A DNA stretch of 64,000 nucleotides from Streptomyces sp. Sge12 (GCF_002080455.1 NZ_CP020555.1:1860001-1924000), one strand, 5' to 3'; positions 46,279 through 55,519 are shown, counted from the stretch's first letter. Notes: a model not told the origin generated them from the sequence alone. Numbers and translations: made by a program.

Positions 46279-46694
46279 TACGCGGACGGCTGGCCGCGCT
46301 CGGGGGTGCCCAGCCACTCGCCGAGTGCCTGCGCGGTCCGTACGGCCTCGCCGCCCAGTTCGCCGAGGCGCGCCTTGCGGGAGGTGACCACGATGAGCGT
46401 GCTGCCCTCGCCGCATCCGACGATGCACAGGTACCGGTCGTCCATCTCGACGAGCTGGCGGATGACGCGACCGCCGTCGACGTCCCGGGATATCGCCTTC
46501 ATCGTGGACGCGATGCCGGAGGCCGCGGCCGCCATGCGCTCGGCCTGGGGCTCGTCCAGCAGGTAGGCGCTGAGCTTGATGCCGTCGTTGGACAGGAGCA
46601 CGGCTCCCTGGATGCCGGCGATCCTGCTCAGGTTGTTGTCGAGGACGCTGTAGATCGCGTCGTTGGCTGCCGCAGTGTTCGGTGAGGTGGTCAT
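46278..46694 (-). CDS. cvnB: Conservon roadblock/LC7 protein CvnB
   Basis: A 138-residue Roadblock/LC7 domain protein (IAGIQGAVLLSNDGIKLSA, then CGEGSTLIVVTSRKARLGELGGE), a family that regulates small GTPases such as CvnD. The start overlaps the cvnA stop by ATGA. Confidence 0.93.
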   Translation of the reverse strand: MTTSPNTAAANDAIYSVLDNNLSRIAGIQGAVLLSNDGIKLSAYLLDEPQAERMAAAASGIASTMKAISRDVDGGRVIRQLVEMDDRYLCIVGCGEGSTLIVVTSRKARLGELGGEAVRTAQALGEWLGTPERGQPSA

Positions 46695-49102
46695 GGCTGA
46701 TCCCGTCGGAGCTCTTCTTCCACTGTCTGGGTCCCCTGTTCGTAGTCCGCCCAGGCATCGGCCACCTCTTCGGGTGTCGCGGTGTCGGGCCGGACCACGG
46801 TCTCCTGCGCGCGGGGCTCGCGCAGCTGCTCGGCGATGTGGGTCTGCGGGACGCGCTCCGGGAGGGCCGGGCGGCCCGCGAGTGCGGGTACGGGTACGGG
46901 TACCAGCGGGGCGGGTGCGGCCGCGGGCACGGCCGCGGGGGCCTTGGTACGGCGGCTCGGCAGCCCGGCGCTCGTGTGCGCGACCGGCTCGGGTGCGGGC
47001 TCGGGCCCGCCCGCCGCGGGCGGACCGGTCACGGCGGCGGCCGCGGCGACGGCCGGAGCCGGGACGAGGTCGGCAGCGGGGGCGGGGGTGGGCGCCGGGA
47101 GCAGCTCGCGGACGGCGGCCGGGGCCTGCAACGCCCGCTGCGGCTCGGGCTCCCCGGTGGTGCGCGGGTCCCGGTCGCCGGTCGCCACCAGCAGCTCCGC
47201 GGGCAGGATCACCACCGCCGAGGTGCCCCCGTACACCGAGCGGCGCAGGGTGACCGTGGCGTGGAGCTGCTCGGCGAGGTGCCCGACGACGAAGAGCCCG
47301 AGCCGGTGGGCGTTCTGCGCGAGGACGGAGTACGGCGGGGCCGCGTGCAGGCGCCCGTTCATCTCCTCGTAGCGCTCCGGGCTCACGCGCGGCCCGCGGT
47401 CCTCGATCTCGACGGACAGCCCGTCGGTCACCACCTCGGCGCGGATGACCACCTTGGACCGCGGCGGGGAGAACCGGGTGGCGTTGTCCAGCAGCTCCGC
47501 GAGCAGGTGGCTGATCCGGCTGATCGCGCTCGGTTCCACACTGGTCTCGTCCAGGGCCTGCCGCTCGATGCGCCGGAAGTCCTCGACCTCCGCGGCCGCT
47601 TCGCGCAGCAGGTCGGCCACGCGCATGGGCTCGGTGTGCGGGTCGGGAACCTCGCCGCCCGCGAGGATGAGCAGGTTCTCGATCTGGCGCCGCATGCCGA
47701 CCGTCAGCTGGTCGGCCCGCATCAGCTCGGCGAGGAGGGCCTCGTCGTGGCCGAAGGTGTCCTGGAGGTCCTCGGTGAGGCTCAGCTGGCGGCTGACCAG
47801 GTTCCCGGTCCGTGAGGCGATGCCGGAGGCGAACAGGCCGAATCCGTGGCGCTCGGCGGCGAGCCGGCGGTGTCCGTCGACGGACACCGCGACGGCCCGG
47901 GCGAAGGCGTCGCTGATGCGTCCGACCTCGTCCCGGTCACCGCTCACGGCCGGCAGGGCCTCGGGGTCCACGGTCTGTCCGCGCTGGAGCCGGGAGACGA
48001 CGTCGGGCAGGGTCTCCTCCGCGACGGTCACCGTGCGTTCGTGCAGGTCGTGGAGGCGGCGCAGGACCGACCGGGTGGTGAGGACGACCACGACGACGAC
48101 GGCCAGCAGACCGCCGGCGCTGCCTCCGATCAGCCAGGCGACCTCGGTCTGCAGCTCGCCGGCCTTGGCGTCACCGCGGGCGAGGACCGAGCGCGCCAGG
48201 TCGATGTTGAGCGTGGTCATCTGCACCGAGAAGTTGGCGTGCGCGGAGGGCCAGCCGGCGATCTCGGCGGGCAGTTTGATGCCCGAGACGATGTCCTTGT
48301 GCCCGGAGAGGACGGCGCTCTCGATGCGTGTCTTGGTCTGCCAGTCCGAGGAGCCGACGACCCGCTCGTAGAACCGCTGGTCCCGGGCCGTCAGGTGCGG
48401 CACGATCAGCGCCTCGTGCAAGTACCGCTGGGCGCCCAGGGCGCTGACGAACTGGTCGTAGCCGGCGAAGGTCAGTTCGCCGGAGGGGCCGGCCAGGGCC
48501 AGGACGGTGTCCTCGCGCGCCACCATCTCGGTGGCCTGGAGCATCGAGACCACGGGCCGGCTCGCCTGGGCGAGTTCGGCGTCCTCCGCGTGGCTGAACT
48601 CCTGCTGGTACACCTGGATGACCTTGCCGATCACCTCGGAGTAGTAGGCCAGCGTGCTGTCGGCGGTGCCGCTGCGGGCGTCGGCCCGCAGGCGGTGGTC
48701 GGGGAGCTTGTCGAGCTGCCGGGTCACTTCGCCGAAGGACCGCTCCGGATCGACCGCCAGGCGTCGGAACTCGGCGGCGGCCAGATCGGTGGCCTCGCGC
48801 CGGGCGCGCAGTTCGCCCTCGGACTCGCCGGTGCCCGCCCAGCGGGCGGCGGTCGCCGTCCGCTCGGCCTGCATGTCGACCATGAGCGTGTAGAGCGGGG
48901 CGCCGATCCGCTCGGCGGCCACCACGTCGGACCGCAGTTGCGCCGACTGGTCCAGCAACCGCTCCGCGGTCAAAGCCACTTGGGTGCCCATCGCGACGGT
49001 GGGGACCACGGCCAGCCAGATGAGCAGGGTGCGCAGGCGCACGGTGCGCCGCCGACGGGGCGTCGACTGCCGTCGTATGCCTTCGGGTTCTGTGGGAGAC
49101 AT
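46691..49102 (-). CDS. cvnA: Conservon sensor histidine-kinase-like protein CvnA
   Basis: An 803-residue sensor. TM1 (~24-42), an extracellular nitrate/nitrite-sensing-type (NIT) domain (~45-305), TM2 (~310-333), HAMP-like region, and an HATPase_c domain with ELLDNATRFSPP, then HRLGLFVVGHLA. No clear phospho-accepting His before the ATPase domain was located, as is common in conservon A proteins. The last ~190 residues are Pro/Ala-rich and disordered. ATG 49102 follows GAGGA; ATG 49150 is possible. Confidence 0.9.
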   Translation of the reverse strand: MSPTEPEGIRRQSTPRRRRTVRLRTLLIWLAVVPTVAMGTQVALTAERLLDQSAQLRSDVVAAERIGAPLYTLMVDMQAERTATAARWAGTGESEGELRARREATDLAAAEFRRLAVDPERSFGEVTRQLDKLPDHRLRADARSGTADSTLAYYSEVIGKVIQVYQQEFSHAEDAELAQASRPVVSMLQATEMVAREDTVLALAGPSGELTFAGYDQFVSALGAQRYLHEALIVPHLTARDQRFYERVVGSSDWQTKTRIESAVLSGHKDIVSGIKLPAEIAGWPSAHANFSVQMTTLNIDLARSVLARGDAKAGELQTEVAWLIGGSAGGLLAVVVVVVLTTRSVLRRLHDLHERTVTVAEETLPDVVSRLQRGQTVDPEALPAVSGDRDEVGRISDAFARAVAVSVDGHRRLAAERHGFGLFASGIASRTGNLVSRQLSLTEDLQDTFGHDEALLAELMRADQLTVGMRRQIENLLILAGGEVPDPHTEPMRVADLLREAAAEVEDFRRIERQALDETSVEPSAISRISHLLAELLDNATRFSPPRSKVVIRAEVVTDGLSVEIEDRGPRVSPERYEEMNGRLHAAPPYSVLAQNAHRLGLFVVGHLAEQLHATVTLRRSVYGGTSAVVILPAELLVATGDRDPRTTGEPEPQRALQAPAAVRELLPAPTPAPAADLVPAPAVAAAAAVTGPPAAGGPEPAPEPVAHTSAGLPSRRTKAPAAVPAAAPAPLVPVPVPALAGRPALPERVPQTHIAEQLREPRAQETVVRPDTATPEEVADAWADYEQGTQTVEEELRRDQP

Positions 49103-49331
49103 CGGTCCTCGCGAGCGGGGGACGGCGGGAGGCCGATCATAACCAGACATGGCGGAGTTTCGGATAGGTGTCTTCCGGGCCCGAAGCGTGCTAGTTGCGG
49201 GAAATCCTCGCAGGCCAGAGATCGGATCGGAATCGAACCGCGACGTACTCGACACCAAGGCCGTCCCGCCCGGTTCCGGCCGCCGGATAACCGGTGGAGG
49301 CTCCCGCCCGCCCGATGGCAGGGTGAGGCGC

Positions 49332-50705
49332 ATGCCGTCGCACCACGCCGAGCAACTGGTCCGCGAGTTGCACGCCTCGCTCGGGCGCCGCAAACGCCCA
49401 GAGGACATCGCCCAGCTGATCCAGGATCTGTTCGCCGCCCGTCAGCTCGCTCCCGATCCCGCCACCGCCGAGGCCCTGGAGAAGGCCTCGCAGCACTCCC
49501 TGCGCAGGCTCTGGCACGGATACACCTCCATGCTGGAGGGTTTCGCCGAGCCCGTCGGCGCGCAGCGCCAGCTCGCCCGCGCCACGGCTCTGTTCGCGTC
49601 CGTTCCCGTGCTTCCCGCGGCGGTCGGGGACGACCCCGCCGCGATCGAGGCGGTCGTCCGCCGGGCCGGCGAGGAGATCCACCGGCAGTACGGGGAGAAC
49701 GACTTCGGTCTGGACCGGCTGGACCGGGCCGGGCGCACGGAGGCCGGGATCGGCGGGATGTCCAAGCGCATGTACAACAAGCGCTTCCGGCTGCTGCGCC
49801 GGATGGAGGCCAAGCTGGCCCGGCTCCTGCACGAACAGCGCCGCCGCGAGGTCACCATGACCGGCAAGGGCGCCCTCGCGCACACGCTCCCGTACGAGTT
49901 GTTCTCCGCGGACCCGGACACCGCCGCGTTCATCGCGTACCTCACCGCCCGCGCGCACCTGCGCAGCGTCTTCACCAACGGCCCCCAGCGCCGGCCGTAC
50001 GACGAGGTCGCCGCCGCGCTCCTCGGGCGGCTGCGGGCGGCGCCGGAGCGGACGAACTGGTTCGCCGTCGCGCACGTCCACCCGACCGCCGAGGTGCTCG
50101 GACACCTGTCCGACGAGGAGCTGATCGGGCTGCTGGTGCGCTGGAACCGCTTCCTGCGCGAGGTGGCCGAACTGCTGGAGGACGCGTGGAACCGCTCCGG
50201 CTTCGAAGCCGCGAGCATGGTGGTGCGGCGGGGCGACGACTCCTCGACGTGGAACCAGGCCGCGCAGGCCTGGAGCACCGCCCGCGCGCACTGGTTCGCC
50301 CTGATGGCCGAGCTGGGCCGGGAGGAGGTCCTGGACCGCGTCTGCCCGGGCAAGGTGCCGCGGCTGATGGCGGCCGACGTGGCCGCCTGGCACCGCAGGA
50401 GCGGCGGCGGCCTGCACCCGGACACCTACGTGTGGGCGGACCTGCCCCGGCCCTGGGAGGTCCTGCGGGGTGAGAAGGAGTGCACGCGCGCTCTGGTGGA
50501 GGCCGCCTGTGCACGGCACGGCGTGGACCCCGTCTCGGGCGGCTGGACCGCGCCCCGCCCCGCGGCGGAGGCCGTCGCCTTCCGCCGCACGCCCGAACTG
50601 GTCCACGGCGTGGCCGTCGCCGACCCGCTGATGGCGAGCGCGATGCGGTCGGCGGGCGTCTTCTCGGGCCGCGGCAAGCGCGCGGCCGCCGAGGAATGGC
50701 TCTGA
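49332..50705 (+). CDS. Conserved unknown protein divergent from the conservon
   Basis: A 457-residue hydrophilic protein with no signal peptide or transmembrane segment. Central segment MSKRMYNKRFRLLRRMEAKLARL (basic helical) and later SMVVRRGDDSSTWNQAAQAW. No domain recognised. The ATG at 49332 follows AGGGTGAGG. It diverges from cvnA, so the 49103-49331 gap holds both promoters. The 3' gap 50706-51018 contains the tRNA-like element and a hairpin. Confidence 0.75.
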   Translation: MPSHHAEQLVRELHASLGRRKRPEDIAQLIQDLFAARQLAPDPATAEALEKASQHSLRRLWHGYTSMLEGFAEPVGAQRQLARATALFASVPVLPAAVGDDPAAIEAVVRRAGEEIHRQYGENDFGLDRLDRAGRTEAGIGGMSKRMYNKRFRLLRRMEAKLARLLHEQRRREVTMTGKGALAHTLPYELFSADPDTAAFIAYLTARAHLRSVFTNGPQRRPYDEVAAALLGRLRAAPERTNWFAVAHVHPTAEVLGHLSDEELIGLLVRWNRFLREVAELLEDAWNRSGFEAASMVVRRGDDSSTWNQAAQAWSTARAHWFALMAELGREEVLDRVCPGKVPRLMAADVAAWHRRSGGGLHPDTYVWADLPRPWEVLRGEKECTRALVEAACARHGVDPVSGGWTAPRPAAEAVAFRRTPELVHGVAVADPLMASAMRSAGVFSGRGKRAAAEEWL

Positions 50706-50763
50706 CCCCGGGCGGCGCGAAATCCCGTTGACCGGGGAGCCGCCGGGTGCGGATGATCGGGGC

Positions 50764-50839
50764 GGCGAGGAAGCTCTGCGGAGGAGCGCCCGGCTCGAAT
50801 CCCGGGTGGACGTAGGTTCGAATCCTGCCCTCGCCGCCA
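50764..50839 (+). tRNA. tRNA-like gene with 8-nt anticodon loop
   Basis: A complete cloverleaf can be drawn. Acceptor GGCGAGG (50764-50770) pairs perfectly with CCTCGCC (50829-50835), then G and encoded CCA (50837-50839). D arm GCTC-TGCGGAG-GAGC; anticodon stem CCCGG/CCGGG with an 8-nt loop CTCGAATC (50794-50801); 5-nt variable loop; T arm GTAGG-TTCGAAT-CCTGC with one G-U. Normal tRNAs have 7-nt loops. Read with U33 the anticodon is CGA (Ser), but the long serine variable arm is missing, and position 8 is A rather than U. Identity is unassigned. Confidence 0.6.
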
Positions 50840-50935
50840 CTGCCGCCCCTCGGCGGGCTCGGACCGGCCGGGTGCGGTGCCGGGCGTCGCGGGCCCGGCA
50901 AGATCCGAAAGAGACGGCCTTGGTCCTGCGGACGC

Positions 50936-50977
50936 GGCAGGGCGGCCGCCACCGGGTTCGGTGGCGGCCGCCCTGCC
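50936..50977. terminator. Perfect 18-bp hairpin downstream of msrB
   Basis: Arms 50936-50953 (GGCAGGGCGGCCGCCACC) and 50960-50977 are exactly complementary around a 6-nt loop. It follows msrB on the minus strand by 41 bp and the tRNA-like gene on the plus strand by 96 bp. No T-tract. Confidence 0.7.
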
Positions 50978-51018
50978 GGGTGCGCCCGCGGCCCCCGGCC
51001 GCGGCCGGGGGCCGCGCC

Positions 51019-51426
51019 TCAGCCCTCCGTCGGGGTCAGGCGCAGGGAGATGCTGTTGATGCAGTACCGCTGGTCCGTCGGGGTCGGGTAGCCCTCGCCC
51101 TCGAACACGTGGCCGAGGTGGGACCCGCACTTCGCGCAGCGGACCTCCGTGCGGACCATGCCGTGCGAGGTGTCCGCGATCAGTTCGACCGCGTCGGTGT
51201 CCTTCGGGTCGAAGAAGGACGGCCAGCCGCAGTGCGACTCGAACTTCTCCGACGAGCGGAACAGCTCGGACCCGCAGCCGCGGCAGGAGTAGACGCCCTC
51301 CGTCTTGGTGTCCGTGTACTCACCGCGGAAGGCCGGTTCGGTGCCCGCCAGGCGCAGTACCTGGTACTCGGACGGGGTCAGCTCCGCCTGCCACTGCTCG
51401 TCCGTCTTCTCGACCTCGTACGACAT
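51019..51426 (-). CDS. msrB: Peptide-methionine (R)-S-oxide reductase
   Basis: A 135-residue repair enzyme reducing methionine-R-sulfoxide in proteins. Zinc ligands C48, C51, C97, C100; catalytic C122 in RYCINSISL; candidate resolving C66 in SHCGWPSFF. It starts 23 bp after murC and is probably cotranscribed with it. Reduction depends on thioredoxin. Confidence 0.95.
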   Translation of the reverse strand: MSYEVEKTDEQWQAELTPSEYQVLRLAGTEPAFRGEYTDTKTEGVYSCRGCGSELFRSSEKFESHCGWPSFFDPKDTDAVELIADTSHGMVRTEVRCAKCGSHLGHVFEGEGYPTPTDQRYCINSISLRLTPTEG

Positions 51427-51449
51427 GACTCTCCCGCTCCCTCTGACCT

Positions 51450-52847
51450 TCAGCTCGACAGCCGGGCGAGGATGGCCGGACCGAGGTCCGTGACGTCGCC
51501 CGCGCCCATGGTGAGAACGAGATCGCCGGGCTTGGCCATTCCCGCGATGGCGTCGGCGACGGCCGCCTTGTCGTGCTCGGCGGTGACGTCGGCGCCGGCC
51601 GACCGGGCGGCAGCGATGATGAGCTCGCTGGTGACGCCGGGGATCGGGTCCTCACGGGCCGGGTAGATGTCCAGGACCAGGGAGGCGTCGGCGAGGGACA
51701 GCGACTGGCCCATCTCCTTGCCCAGCTCCTGGGTGCGGGAGAAGAGGTGCGGCTGGAAGACGACCAGGATGCGGGCGTCCCCGGCGGCTCCGCGGATGGC
51801 CTCCAGGTCGGCGGTCATCTCGGTGGGGTGGTGCGCGTAGGAGTCGATGACCTGGACGCCGGCGGCCTCGCCCTTGAGCTGGAGGCGGCGCTTGACGCCG
51901 GTGTACTTGCCGAGCGCGCTCGCGAGGTTGTGCGCCGGGATGCCGAGCGCCACGCCCGCCGCGAGGGCCGCGACGGCGTTGTGCGCGTAGTGGCGGCCGG
52001 GGACCGAGACGGTGAAGGTGAGCATCCGGCCGTCCAGGACCACGGTGACCTCGCTGGTCAGACCGCGCGGGGTGATCTTGGTGATGCGGACGTCGGCGCC
52101 GTCCTCCTCGCCGTACGTGACGACGGTGAGGCCTTCCCTGCCGGCGACCCGGCGGGCGATCTCGGCCGCGCCCTCCTGGCCGTGGGCGACGACGAGGGTG
52201 CCACCGGGCACGACCTCGCCGACGAAGGTCTCGAAGGACTCGTAGATCTCCTCGATGGAGGCGTAGTTCGCGTGGTGGTCGAGCTCCGCGTTGAGGATGA
52301 TCGCGACCTGCGGGGTGTACTTGTGGAAGGTGCGGTCGCTCTCGTCCGCCTCGGCGACGAAGATGTCGCCCTCGCCGTGGTGCGCGTTGGAGCCGGGGGC
52401 GTCCAGGTCGCCGCCGATGGCGTAGGAGGGGTCCAGGCCCAGGGCCGAGAGGGACACCGCGAGCATCGAGGTGGTGGTCGTCTTGCCGTGCGTGCCCGCG
52501 ACGGCGATCGGGCGCAGCCCGTCCATCAGGGCGGCCAGGGCGTCGGAGCGGTGCACGACGGGGATGCCGAGCTCGGCGGCACGGGCCAGCTCGGGATTGT
52601 CCGCGCGGATGGCGCTGGAGACGACCACGCAGGTGGAGTCGGCGGCGAGGTTCTCGGCGGCGTGGCCGCCGTGGACGGTCACGCCGTGGGCGCGCAGCGC
52701 CTCGGCGGTCTCGGAGTCGCCGCGGGAGTCGCTGCCCGCGACGTGTGCTCCCCGCTGGGCCAGGATCTTCGCGATGCCGGACATGCCGGCGCCGCCGATA
52801 CCGATGAAGTGGGGCCGTTCCATCGCGGTCGGCAGGCCGGGCTTCAT
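51450..52847 (-). CDS. murC: UDP-N-acetylmuramate--L-alanine ligase
   Basis: A 465-residue cytosolic peptidoglycan precursor ligase. N-terminal FIGIGGAGMSGIA, ATP-binding GTHGKTTT at 118-125, ADESD and the C-terminal SYAHHPTEM and FQPHLFSRTQ are the MurC signatures. It lies outside the main dcw cluster, as is usual for streptomycete murC. GGAG precedes the ATG by 9 nt. Confidence 0.95.
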   Translation of the reverse strand: MKPGLPTAMERPHFIGIGGAGMSGIAKILAQRGAHVAGSDSRGDSETAEALRAHGVTVHGGHAAENLAADSTCVVVSSAIRADNPELARAAELGIPVVHRSDALAALMDGLRPIAVAGTHGKTTTTSMLAVSLSALGLDPSYAIGGDLDAPGSNAHHGEGDIFVAEADESDRTFHKYTPQVAIILNAELDHHANYASIEEIYESFETFVGEVVPGGTLVVAHGQEGAAEIARRVAGREGLTVVTYGEEDGADVRITKITPRGLTSEVTVVLDGRMLTFTVSVPGRHYAHNAVAALAAGVALGIPAHNLASALGKYTGVKRRLQLKGEAAGVQVIDSYAHHPTEMTADLEAIRGAAGDARILVVFQPHLFSRTQELGKEMGQSLSLADASLVLDIYPAREDPIPGVTSELIIAAARSAGADVTAEHDKAAVADAIAGMAKPGDLVLTMGAGDVTDLGPAILARLSS

Positions 52848-52905
52848 TCAGGTCGCTCCAGGATCGTGTCGTGCGGGTGCGCGTGAGGCTCTGACTGGCC
52901 CCAGC

Positions 52906-53373
52906 CTATTCGTTGTGGGCGAAGAGCTTGAGCACGGGAACGCCGACCTTGTGGCGGGCGCGGGAGGCCCAGTCCCGGTGGAAGAACTCCTCCACGAAGT
53001 GCGGGGCGGTCAGGACGATGACCTCGTCGGCGCCGTGCTCGTCCACGACGGTCTTCAGTTTGTCGAGCGGGTGGTCCTCGATGATCTGCCCGACGGCCTT
53101 GGCGCCCTTGCTGCGCAGCGCGTTCAGGGAGTGCGCGAGGGCGTGGGCGGCGGGGCCGAGGGCGTCGTCCCCCTCGGGTTCGTCACCCTCGCGGATGGCC
53201 TCGGGGAGTTCACCGAGGGCCACGTCGTCGATGGCGCGCAGCAGTCGGTCCTGGTCGCCCCGGGGTTGCATGAGGACGATGAAGGAGACCGCATCGTCCC
53301 CGTGCAGGGTGGTGACGAAGTCCACGTCCACCGCCGTCAGCGGCTGCTCGATCATCAAAACGCTCGTGAACAC
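52906..53373 (-). CDS. Small universal-stress-like protein
   Basis: A 155-residue protein starting at GTG behind GGAGAGG. The C-terminus (DEVIVLTAPHFVEEFFHRDWASRARHKV, then PVLKLFAHNE) resembles a UspA-like alpha/beta fold. Homologues are sometimes labelled indole-3-glycerol phosphate synthase, but nothing of that TIM-barrel enzyme is present. It precedes murC by 58 bp and may belong to its operon. Function unknown. Confidence 0.75.
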   Translation of the reverse strand: MFTSVLMIEQPLTAVDVDFVTTLHGDDAVSFIVLMQPRGDQDRLLRAIDDVALGELPEAIREGDEPEGDDALGPAAHALAHSLNALRSKGAKAVGQIIEDHPLDKLKTVVDEHGADEVIVLTAPHFVEEFFHRDWASRARHKVGVPVLKLFAHNE

Positions 53374-53496
53374 GGACGCCCTCTCCTTCATGGGCCGAGG
53401 CCGGCCGGCCGACCCCTGCGGAAACCATCCTGCCCCGCTGTCGCACGGGGCCCTGCGCAGACATACCTGCCCAGTTATGTGCCCAGCGGAAGCAAA

Positions 53497-53515
53497 GCGG
53501 AACGACAAATTCCGC
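53497..53515 (-). terminator. Weak hairpin after the reductase gene
   Basis: GCGGAA and TTCCGC form a 6-bp stem with a 7-nt loop, 7 bp after the reductase stop, followed on the minus strand by TTTGCT. Possible weak terminator. A second imperfect palindrome (ACATA-N10-TATGT, 53461-53480) nearby could belong to the promoter of the small stress-like gene. Confidence 0.35.
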
Positions 53516-53522
53516 GGCCTTG

Positions 53523-54317
53523 TCAGATCCGACGGTAGCTCGTGAAGAGGAACCCGGCCTCTTCCAGTACGCACGCGGGCGCGAGCCGGTGCGGAACCGT
53601 GACGGAAGGGCCGCCGGCGATCCGCTGGGCCCCGCCCGCCGTGAGCATCGGGGAGATCGTCAGGCAGAGCTCGTCCAGCGCGTCGGCGGCCACGAACTGG
53701 CCCAGCAGCCGGGGCCCGCCCTCGGTGAGCTGGCGGCGCAGCCCGCGCGCGGCGAGCTCGCGGACCGCCCGGCCGGTGTCCACGCCCGCGCCCTCACCGG
53801 CCACCACGACCTCGGCCCCGGCCCGGACCGCCTCGGCCACCCGGTCGGCGGGCGCGTCGGCCCCGGTGACCACCAGGGTCGGCACCAGCGGGGAGGTGAA
53901 CAGGGGCAGCGAGAAGTCCAGGTCGAGGCTCGCGGTGACCACGGCGATGGCGGGGGCCGGGCCCTGCCCGGAGGCGGCCCGGCGGGCGGCGAAGGCCTCC
54001 CGGGCACGGGCGGGGCGGTACCCCTCCTGGCGAACCGTTTCCGCGCCGACGACCACCACATCGGCCAGCGCCCGCAGGGTGCCGAAGATCCTCATGTCGG
54101 TCTCGCCGGAGATGGGCTGCGAGCGGCCGTCGTGCTGGGCGGCCCCGTCCAGGGTGGAGACCATGTTCGCCCGGAGCCAGTGGCCGTCCGCCGCGAGCTC
54201 GGGGTACGCGTAGGCCTCCGCCAGCTCGTCGAGCGACCACTCCCGGTCGGCCGCCCCGTGGGCCGGATCCCGGGGCGGGGCTGATGTCTGATCGGTCACA
54301 GGGAACAGGCGTCGCAT
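53523..54317 (-). CDS. RibD C-terminal-type pyrimidine reductase family protein
   Basis: A 264-residue dihydrofolate-reductase-fold protein. RANMVSTLDGAAQHDGRSQPIS, VVVVGAETVRQEGYRPAR and LTEGGPRLLGQF are the RibD reductase signatures. It lacks the deaminase half of RibD and no other riboflavin genes are adjacent, so its substrate may differ. Divergent from zapE across 36 bp. Confidence 0.85.
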   Translation of the reverse strand: MRRLFPVTDQTSAPPRDPAHGAADREWSLDELAEAYAYPELAADGHWLRANMVSTLDGAAQHDGRSQPISGETDMRIFGTLRALADVVVVGAETVRQEGYRPARAREAFAARRAASGQGPAPAIAVVTASLDLDFSLPLFTSPLVPTLVVTGADAPADRVAEAVRAGAEVVVAGEGAGVDTGRAVRELAARGLRRQLTEGGPRLLGQFVAADALDELCLTISPMLTAGGAQRIAGGPSVTVPHRLAPACVLEEAGFLFTSYRRI

Positions 54318-54353
54318 CGGTGCAGTGTGCCACGCCCCGTAGAGTTAAGAGCT

Positions 54354-55457
54354 GTGTCAACATCTCTCTCCACCTCCGGTTACGGCTCCGGCCGGCCTCC
54401 CATAGCCGACGCCGGCCCCCAGGCCCTGTGCGCGCGCGAGCCCCGGGTGCCCGCCGAGCGGCTGGTGGCCGAGATGGTGCCGCCGCCGCGCTTCGACTCG
54501 GTGCGCTTCGACACGTACAACCCGGACCCGACCCAGCCGAGCCAGTCCGAGGCCGTCACCGTGCTGAGCGGCTTCGCCGCCGGTCTGGGCGGGGCGCACG
54601 CCAGCGGCTCCGGCAAGAAGCGCTGGTTCTCGAAGAAGCCGGCCGCCCCCGCCGCCCCGCGCGGGGTCTACCTCGACGGCGGCTACGGCGTCGGCAAGAC
54701 CCACCTGCTCGCCTCGCTGTGGCACGCCACCCCGGCCGAGCCCGCGCTCAAGGCCTTCGGCACCTTCGTGGAGCTGACCAACCTGGTCGGCGCGCTCGGC
54801 TTCCAGCAGACCGTGCAGACCCTGGGCGGGCACCGGCTGCTGTGCATCGACGAGTTCGAGCTGGACGACCCGGGCGACACCGTCCTGGTGTCCTCGCTGC
54901 TCAGCCGCCTCGTCGAGCAGGGCGTGGCGCTCGCCGCCACCTCCAACACGCTGCCCGGCAAGCTCGGCGAGGGCCGCTTCGCCGCCGCCGACTTCCTGCG
55001 CGAGATCCAGGGGCTGTCGGCGCACTTCCGGCCGCTGCGCATCGACGGCCAGGACTACCGCCACCGCGGTCTGCCCGAGGCCCCCGCTCCGTTCTCCGAC
55101 GAGCAGGTCACCAAGGCGGCGTACGCGACCGCGGGCGCGAGCCTGGACGACTTCCCCGGCCTGCTGGAACACCTGGCCAAGGTGCACCCGAGCCGCTACG
55201 GCGCGCTCACCGACGGCCTCACGGCCGTCTGCCTGACCGACGTCGGCCCGGTGCCGGACCAGTCGACGGCGCTGCGGCTGGTGGTGCTGGCCGACCGGCT
55301 GTACGACCGCGAGGTCCCGGTCCTGGCCTCCGGAGTCCCCTTCGATCAGCTGTTCAGTGAGGAAATGCTGAACGGCGGCTATCGGAAGAAGTACTTCCGC
55401 GCCATATCGCGGCTCACCGCGCTGGCGCGCGACGCGAAGCCTCTGGTCTCCCAGTAG
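54354..55457 (+). CDS. zapE: Cell division protein ZapE (AFG1-like ATPase)
   Basis: A 367-residue AAA+ ATPase. Walker A GGYGVGKTHLL, Walker B LLCIDEFELDDPGD and the GVALAATSNTLPGKLGEGRF sensor segment. It is a cytosolic protein linked to Z-ring dynamics in E. coli. The GTG at 54354 follows TAGAGT by 8 nt and lacks a clear Shine-Dalgarno, so it could be leaderless. Confidence 0.88.
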   Translation: MSTSLSTSGYGSGRPPIADAGPQALCAREPRVPAERLVAEMVPPPRFDSVRFDTYNPDPTQPSQSEAVTVLSGFAAGLGGAHASGSGKKRWFSKKPAAPAAPRGVYLDGGYGVGKTHLLASLWHATPAEPALKAFGTFVELTNLVGALGFQQTVQTLGGHRLLCIDEFELDDPGDTVLVSSLLSRLVEQGVALAATSNTLPGKLGEGRFAAADFLREIQGLSAHFRPLRIDGQDYRHRGLPEAPAPFSDEQVTKAAYATAGASLDDFPGLLEHLAKVHPSRYGALTDGLTAVCLTDVGPVPDQSTALRLVVLADRLYDREVPVLASGVPFDQLFSEEMLNGGYRKKYFRAISRLTALARDAKPLVSQ

Positions 55458-55519
55458 GTTTGGGGGCGCCGGGCTCTTTCGGGAGTCCGGCCGTTTCCCA
55501 CATCTTCGAAGGGATCACC

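Noticed and set aside
50761..50839. Selenocysteine tRNA
   Set aside because: The extra GGC at 50761-50763 can extend the acceptor stem to 10 bp, but there is no long variable arm, no TCA anticodon and no six-bp D stem.
50426..51130. Minus-strand ORFs containing AGFEPT and GFEPGAP
   Set aside because: These peptides are the antisense translation of a tRNA T-loop (GGTTCGAATCC), a known source of spurious proteins; they instead pointed to the tRNA-like element.
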